Shown: in pieces, positions 7,163 to 10,208 of the stretch
How positions within the stretch are numbered: the first letter of the stretch is position 1
Layout: every line of letters starts with the position of its first letter
From: Candidatus Omnitrophota bacterium
GTDB taxonomy: Bacteria; Omnitrophota; Gorgyraeia; 1-14-0-20-64-10
DNA: 10,208 nucleotides
NCBI GenBank assembly: GCA_023248095.1
Contig: JAHFFF010000051.1
Coordinates: 1 to 10,208 of the forward strand
Direction of reading: 5' to 3'
The notes under the pieces: generated by a model
What the model saw: the letters and a program-made list of their open reading frames with translations, nothing else
The model's database searches: none
Told to the model about the DNA's origin: nothing
Position numbers and translations under genes: made by a program

Positions 7163-7654
7163 CTAGGAAGGACGCCGGAGGAGCTTGTGAGCTGAATCGA
7201 GAGACTGAGAGATGATCCTTGTGTCGGAGAAGACCGGCATGAAATTGGTATCCCCGACCCACCGGGGCACAACATGCAGATGCAGGTGGCCCGGGATGCC
7301 AGCCCCCGCTGCCCGGCCCAGGTTGATCCCAAGGTTGTATCCATGGGGCGCCAGTGACCTTCGCATCCGCTTCATCATCTGATGGGCCAGCTCAAACAAC
7401 TCGAGGCACTCCTCCTTCTTCAGGGAACCCAGATCCGCGACGTGCCGATAAGGAACGATCATGGTGTGGCCGTTGGTGTATGGAAAGAGATTGAGCAGGC
7501 AAAAACAGAAACGGCCGCGGGCAATCACCAAGTTGCGGATATCCGAATTCGATTTCCCCTTTTCACAAAAAAGGCACTTGGAGGAAACCTTGGCCTTTCG
7601 CGTCTGGCTGATGTACCCCAACCTCCATGGAGCCCAAAGCCGCTTCTTACTCAC
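7163..7654 (-). CDS. HIT-family protein, Ap4A phosphorylase/hydrolase-like
   Basis: The 163-residue product carries the histidine triad HLHLHVV (H123, H125, H127), with H125 or H127 expected to be the nucleotidylated catalytic residue. The N-terminus RLWAPWRLGYI (6-16) is characteristic of the bacterial HIT subgroup that includes mycobacterial Ap4A phosphorylase. CLFC (27-30) matches the zinc-site cysteines of that subgroup, and NGHTMIVPYRHV (61-72) is the usual strand before the central helix. The likely substrate is Ap4A or a related nucleotide such as an adenylylated alarmone; I cannot tell phosphorolysis from hydrolysis. The GTG start overlaps the ATPase stop as GTGA (7651-7654) and is preceded by GAGGAG at 5 bases. 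The reading ends 4 bases before the dGTPase ATG. The protein is complete, with no missing key residues. Confidence 0.93.
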   Translation of the reverse strand: MSKKRLWAPWRLGYISQTRKAKVSSKCLFCEKGKSNSDIRNLVIARGRFCFCLLNLFPYTNGHTMIVPYRHVADLGSLKKEECLELFELAHQMMKRMRRSLAPHGYNLGINLGRAAGAGIPGHLHLHVVPRWVGDTNFMPVFSDTRIISQSLDSAHKLLRRPS

Positions 7655-9381
7655 GCCAGCTCCTCGGTGGAATCACCCAATCCAATCGGCGACACCGGTA
7701 CACCCTGCAAAACAGGCACAGGCTCGCCAGGGGAGGGTTCGGCCCCTTCGGGAACCGGTAGACGGGTCAATCCGTAGTGGTCGAGCAAGCTGTTAAGCAC
7801 CTGGAGATCCCACAACCGGACCCGTCCTTCCTGCATGACCAAGCGCGCGTTAATCTCGATCGGCTGGGTCCCGATGACCACCTTCCGATATTCCTTAAAC
7901 GGAATAAAATTGCGCAGCTGCTGGACCAACTGCCTGGCCTGCCCCTCTTCCAGCGGATCTGCCCAAAGAACCACCCACCACCCGCCCCCTTGCCTCGCAC
8001 CCCGGCGGGCCAGAAGGCTGGGACGATCCAACGGCCCCGGGACCACCTCCACCTCTTTGAATTCTGGCAGAAGGATCCGTCGCCCTTCCACCTCGGCCAG
8101 TTCATCCTGCCAGCGTCGCATCAGTTCGGCAACCCGCTCCGTAATCGGTTGGCGGATCGACTCCCGCACCTTCCGCACCCAGATCCCGGTCACCTCCCCA
8201 AAGTATTGACTCGCCTGAGCCGGACCCGCTAACCCCACTCCTTGAAGAACCGGATAAGCTGTCAGCATCCAGAGTTGGAAAAGCCGTTCCGGGATCTCAT
8301 AAAAGACCCCCTGCTTGACAACTAGATGAGCGTCTTGAAGCACCCTGAGCGCCCGAGTCACCTGAGAGGAGGATTTTCCTACAGACCCGACAATCTGCGG
8401 GAAACGATGCGTTCCACCCGCCACCACACCCAGCACCTGAACGCAAAAGGTTCGACTCCGGTGCGAGGGCAGTGAACGCAACTGCGCCTCAAATCGCTGT
8501 CGTAACACCGATTGCGGATGCAGGAATAGCCCCTCGAGCAATCTGAGCACAAAGGATTCGGTGTCTTCCGGGTCGCGGGCAAGACCCTCCTTTCCCAAGA
8601 CCTCCAACAGGAGGTTCAATCGATGGGGATGGCCCTGCGCCAATTCCATCAGGATGTATTCCAGGAAAGGATCCAACCCCCTCTTGGACCAAACCGAGCG
8701 AATGGCCCCACGGCAGCTGGCCGCGCTCAAGGCGCAGAGCTCGACGGTTTCGAATTGCCCGAACAGAAGGGCCAACCCCTCTTTCAGAATCGAACGGGCA
8801 ACCCCGAGCTCTGAGGAAGAAACCAAGAACATAGTCGTACCCTGAACCATGATCTTCTTCCCTAAGGAGCGGAACGGTTCCCGGACAGACAGACAACGAA
8901 GGCGATGGAACTCGTCCAGGACGAGCAGGACTCGATGCCCCGTCTCCTGCGTTGCCGCCTGAGGAAGATCCCAAAGCAGGCCGTAGGCCTCGTCGGATCT
9001 TCCGGCCTCGGCCAGATTCAAGACGCGTGCAGCGAGGGCAGCCGTCCGGGGCACGGAGGACGCACAGGCCTCCAGCAATTCGGTCAATCGAGAGGGGAAC
9101 ACCTTCACCCTCTGCAGCTGCAAAACCGCGTACAACAGCGTCTGGACAAACCGCGTGGCCCACTCAACGAGATTCTCCTCACCCCCCACCTCCAAATAGA
9201 GCGGCATCAGTAAACCACGCTGAGGAAGCTCATTCTCCAGGAAGTTTTTGAGGAGGGTGGTCTTGCCCATCCCCTCCAAACCCAGCAGGGCCAGGTTCTG
9301 CCGGTAGCCGGCAAGGAACCCGTCCGCCCTCTTTTGGAGGAAGGCCAGCATCTCCTGCCGATCAAAGACAGGCCCGCTCAT
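7651..9381 (-). CDS. P-loop ATPase (archaeal-ATPase/STAND type) with winged helix and putative nuclease-like C-terminal domain
   Basis: The 576-residue protein has Walker A GLEGMGKT (34-41), Walker B VLLVLDE (151-157), a sensor-like strand FLVSSSE (185-191) and a QGHPHRLNLLLE segment (249-260), as in the ATPase_2/archaeal-ATPase branch of STAND NTPases. A winged-helix region follows (about 308-378: RFPQIVGSVGKSSSQVTRALRVLQDAHLVVKQ, then YEIPERLFQLWML), which is the usual arrangement in that family. The C-terminal part (about 395-540) reads like a restriction-endonuclease fold: FKEVEVV, then strand WWVVLWAD (468-475), then KVVIGTQP and VRLWDLQVLNSLLDHYGL (521-538). The expected E/QxK catalytic pair is not seen, so it may be a dead nuclease or a pure DNA-binding fold; this part is inference. 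The last 35 residues are proline-rich and disordered-looking. ATG 9381 overlaps the NlpD-like stop (ATGA), and the stop overlaps the HIT start. Role unknown; a DNA-linked NTPase switch is plausible. Confidence 0.85.
   Translation of the reverse strand: MSGPVFDRQEMLAFLQKRADGFLAGYRQNLALLGLEGMGKTTLLKNFLENELPQRGLLMPLYLEVGGEENLVEWATRFVQTLLYAVLQLQRVKVFPSRLTELLEACASSVPRTAALAARVLNLAEAGRSDEAYGLLWDLPQAATQETGHRVLLVLDEFHRLRCLSVREPFRSLGKKIMVQGTTMFLVSSSELGVARSILKEGLALLFGQFETVELCALSAASCRGAIRSVWSKRGLDPFLEYILMELAQGHPHRLNLLLEVLGKEGLARDPEDTESFVLRLLEGLFLHPQSVLRQRFEAQLRSLPSHRSRTFCVQVLGVVAGGTHRFPQIVGSVGKSSSQVTRALRVLQDAHLVVKQGVFYEIPERLFQLWMLTAYPVLQGVGLAGPAQASQYFGEVTGIWVRKVRESIRQPITERVAELMRRWQDELAEVEGRRILLPEFKEVEVVPGPLDRPSLLARRGARQGGGWWVVLWADPLEEGQARQLVQQLRNFIPFKEYRKVVIGTQPIEINARLVMQEGRVRLWDLQVLNSLLDHYGLTRLPVPEGAEPSPGEPVPVLQGVPVSPIGLGDSTEELA
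7660..7665 (-). promoter_or_regulatory. Ribosome binding site for the HIT gene
   Basis: GAGGAG on the minus strand lies 5 bases before GTG 7654, within the last codons of the ATPase gene. It supports the GTG start and reinitiation at the GTGA overlap. Confidence 0.6.
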
Positions 9382-10079
9382 GGCAGGTAGTGCAACGGAT
9401 TCTGCGCCTTCTGATTCTTGCGGATCTCAAAATGCAGCGCCGGAACCTCGGCCCGGCCCGACTCCCCGACTCGCGCGATGACCTGGCGCTGAGCAACACC
9501 CTCCCCCTGCTGAACCAGGATCTGGTCGATGTAGGCGTAAACGCTGGCAAACCCATCCCCATGATCGAGAATAATCGTTTTCCCAAAACCGGGAAGGCCC
9601 TCGTGGGTGAAGCTGACCTTCCCACCTCGGGCGGCATACACCTCGGTACCGACCTTGGCTGCAATGTCGATCCCCTTATTCACCGTGCCGCGTCGCCGCG
9701 TGCCAAAAATGGAGATGACCTTCCCTTTCACCGGCCAGACAAACTCCGCGGAAGGGATATCGCGGCTCCATTCGGGACGAGACGGAGGTGGAGATGTTAC
9801 CGGCTGCCGAACCGCAGGGATGATCAGCCTTTGCCCAACCTCGATCTGAGAAGAGTCCGAGATACGATTGGCACGGACAAGATCATACAGAAGAATATTG
9901 TACCGATGGGAAATCGACCAGAGGGTCTCTCCCCGTTCCACCCGATGGTAAACCACCCCGGAGGCAGAGGGCGAGGACATCGGCCCAGGCTGATCCCCCA
10001 CATACTGCGTACAACCTGAAATAGCTGCAAGCAAAAGGCATAAGAAGACTCTAGCGGGTGGGGGGAATCGAACCCCCAT
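9378..10079 (-). CDS. nlpD: NlpD-like lipoprotein: LysM plus degenerate LytM (M23) domain
   Basis: Starting at ATG 10079 the 233-residue product has a signal peptide (MGVRFPPPAR n-region, VFLCLLLAAI core) and lipobox I-S-G-C with the lipidated C23. A LysM domain follows (about 43-89: YHRVERGETLWSIS...LIIPA), then a proline-rich linker (90-110) and a LytM/M23 fold (about 112-233). The zinc site is degenerate: TVNKGIDIAA has asparagine (N134) for the first histidine, and PALHFEIR has alanine where the HxH motif needs its first histidine. NlpD of Enterobacteria shows the same NKGIDI and xLHFEIR changes and activates amidases instead of cutting murein, so an amidase-activator role is likely. The ATG lies inside the tRNA-Gly gene, and the n-region is encoded by its T arm and acceptor stem. 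Downstream of the tRNA the only start, TTG 10034, would leave just seven residues before the lipobox cysteine. The stop overlaps the ATPase start. Function is well supported; the true start is not. Confidence 0.85.
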   Translation of the reverse strand: MGVRFPPPARVFLCLLLAAISGCTQYVGDQPGPMSSPSASGVVYHRVERGETLWSISHRYNILLYDLVRANRISDSSQIEVGQRLIIPAVRQPVTSPPPSRPEWSRDIPSAEFVWPVKGKVISIFGTRRRGTVNKGIDIAAKVGTEVYAARGGKVSFTHEGLPGFGKTIILDHGDGFASVYAYIDQILVQQGEGVAQRQVIARVGESGRAEVPALHFEIRKNQKAQNPLHYLP

Positions 10080-10123
10080 TCTCAGCTTGGGAAGCTGATG
10101 TTCTGCCACTGAACTACACCCGC
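10053..10123 (-). tRNA. tRNA-Gly (anticodon CCC)
   Basis: The minus strand folds into a cloverleaf: acceptor GCGGGTG/CACCCGC (10123-10117 with 10060-10054), D arm GTTC/GAAC, anticodon stem TCAGC/GCTGA with loop TTCCCAA, a 4-base variable loop, and T arm GGGGG/CCCCC with TTCGATT. The anticodon CCC is at 10091-10089, which reads GGG codons. The discriminator is U (10053), as expected for bacterial glycine tRNAs. CCA is not encoded, so the enzyme must add it. It heads the operon with no terminator before the next gene. Its 3' half overlaps the apparent start of the NlpD-like gene. Confidence 0.97.
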
Positions 10124-10141
10124 GTCGCTCGCTGAATCTCG

Positions 10142-10168
10142 AGAATACGCTCAGACGACGTCTGTCAA
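10142..10168 (-). promoter_or_regulatory. Possible sigma70-type promoter for tRNA-Gly and the operon
   Basis: A perfect -35 TTGACA (10168-10163) is followed after 15 bases by TATTCT (10147-10142, four of six matches to TATAAT). Transcription would begin about 11 bases before the tRNA. The spacer is short for sigma70, so strength is uncertain. A 13-base inverted repeat lies across the spacer. Confidence 0.4.
10152..10164. repeat. 13-bp inverted repeat between the -35 and -10 hexamers
   Basis: CAGACG-A-CGTCTG forms a perfect 6-1-6 palindrome that overlaps the -35 and fills most of the spacer. A further CGTCTGA occurs at 10195-10201, so three related half-sites lie within 50 bases. It could be an operator; no regulator is known. 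Confidence 0.4.
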
Positions 10169-10208
10169 CCGTCATCAGCATACCTACGCTTTGGCGTCTG
10201 ACGTTCAA

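Larger units (their letters stand above)
10124..10208 (-). other. Upstream region of the operon to the right window edge
   Basis: Eighty-five bases upstream of the tRNA hold the candidate promoter and inverted repeat. An open frame in phase with the NlpD-like gene crosses it (ATGs at 10181 and 10175, TTG at the edge), but its translation passes through the whole tRNA and looks unlike protein. I see nothing else. Confidence 0.4.

Noticed and set aside
7159..7344. Upstream extension of the dGTPase frame
   Set aside because: It overlaps the intact HIT gene and carries no family similarity; the family N-terminus begins at ATG 7158.
10053..10123. tRNA as an integration site
   Set aside because: No integrase, direct repeat of the tRNA 3' end or composition change is seen within the window.
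10080..10208. Extension of the NlpD-like frame upstream through the whole tRNA
   Set aside because: The peptide GCSSVAEHQLPKLRM is the typical translation of a tRNA and the rest is arginine/serine-rich, so it is not likely to be protein.
1..10208. A phage-defence island built from ATPase, dGTPase and helicase-nuclease
   Set aside because: The genes sit in a housekeeping-type operon with NlpD and HIT genes, show no composition shift and no mobile elements, so the defence reading is not supported.

Overview
The window reads as one compact bacterial operon on the minus strand, from a tRNA near the right edge to a helicase cut off by the left edge. The base composition looks moderately GC-rich (by eye 55-60 %). 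Two lipoprotein signal peptides, an NlpD-like factor and a membrane-anchored AsmA/GspN-like protein point to a diderm (Gram-negative-type) bacterium. I cannot assign a phylum from the sequence alone. TTG and GTG starts are common (HIT protein GTG, mini winged-helix TTG, helicase probably TTG).

In transcription order (right to left): a possible promoter (10168-10142); tRNA-Gly with anticodon CCC (10123-10053); an NlpD-like LysM plus degenerate LytM lipoprotein whose only plausible start lies inside the tRNA (10079-9378); a P-loop ATPase of the archaeal-ATPase/STAND type with a winged helix and a putative degenerate nuclease-like C-terminus (9381-7651); a HIT-family Ap4A-type enzyme (7654-7163); a dGTPase-family HD phosphohydrolase (7158-6043); a PocR-like/GAF/HD-GYP signalling protein with missing metal ligands (6034-4577); an 81-residue winged-helix protein (4580-4335); a single-pass membrane protein of unknown function (4331-3633); a lipoprotein of unknown function (3636-2899); and a UvrD/RecB-type helicase-nuclease (2888 to beyond position 1).

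Spacing is extremely tight. Four junctions are 4-base stop/start overlaps (9378-9381, 7651-7654, 4577-4580, 3633-3636) and the other protein junctions are 3 to 10 bases, so the genes are probably co-transcribed and often translationally coupled. No non-coding stretch exceeds about 90 bases and I see no terminator, CRISPR array, insertion sequence or integrase.

Functionally the operon mixes cell-wall work (NlpD-like), nucleotide clean-up (HIT, dGTPase), second-messenger-type signalling (HD-GYP plus mini winged helix), envelope proteins of unknown role, and DNA end processing (helicase-nuclease). The most unusual points are the tRNA/lipoprotein overlap, the crippled HD-GYP active site, and the ATPase with a nuclease-like tail. 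I found no convincing complete new defence system. The unknown parts are individual proteins and pairings rather than an obvious new machine.
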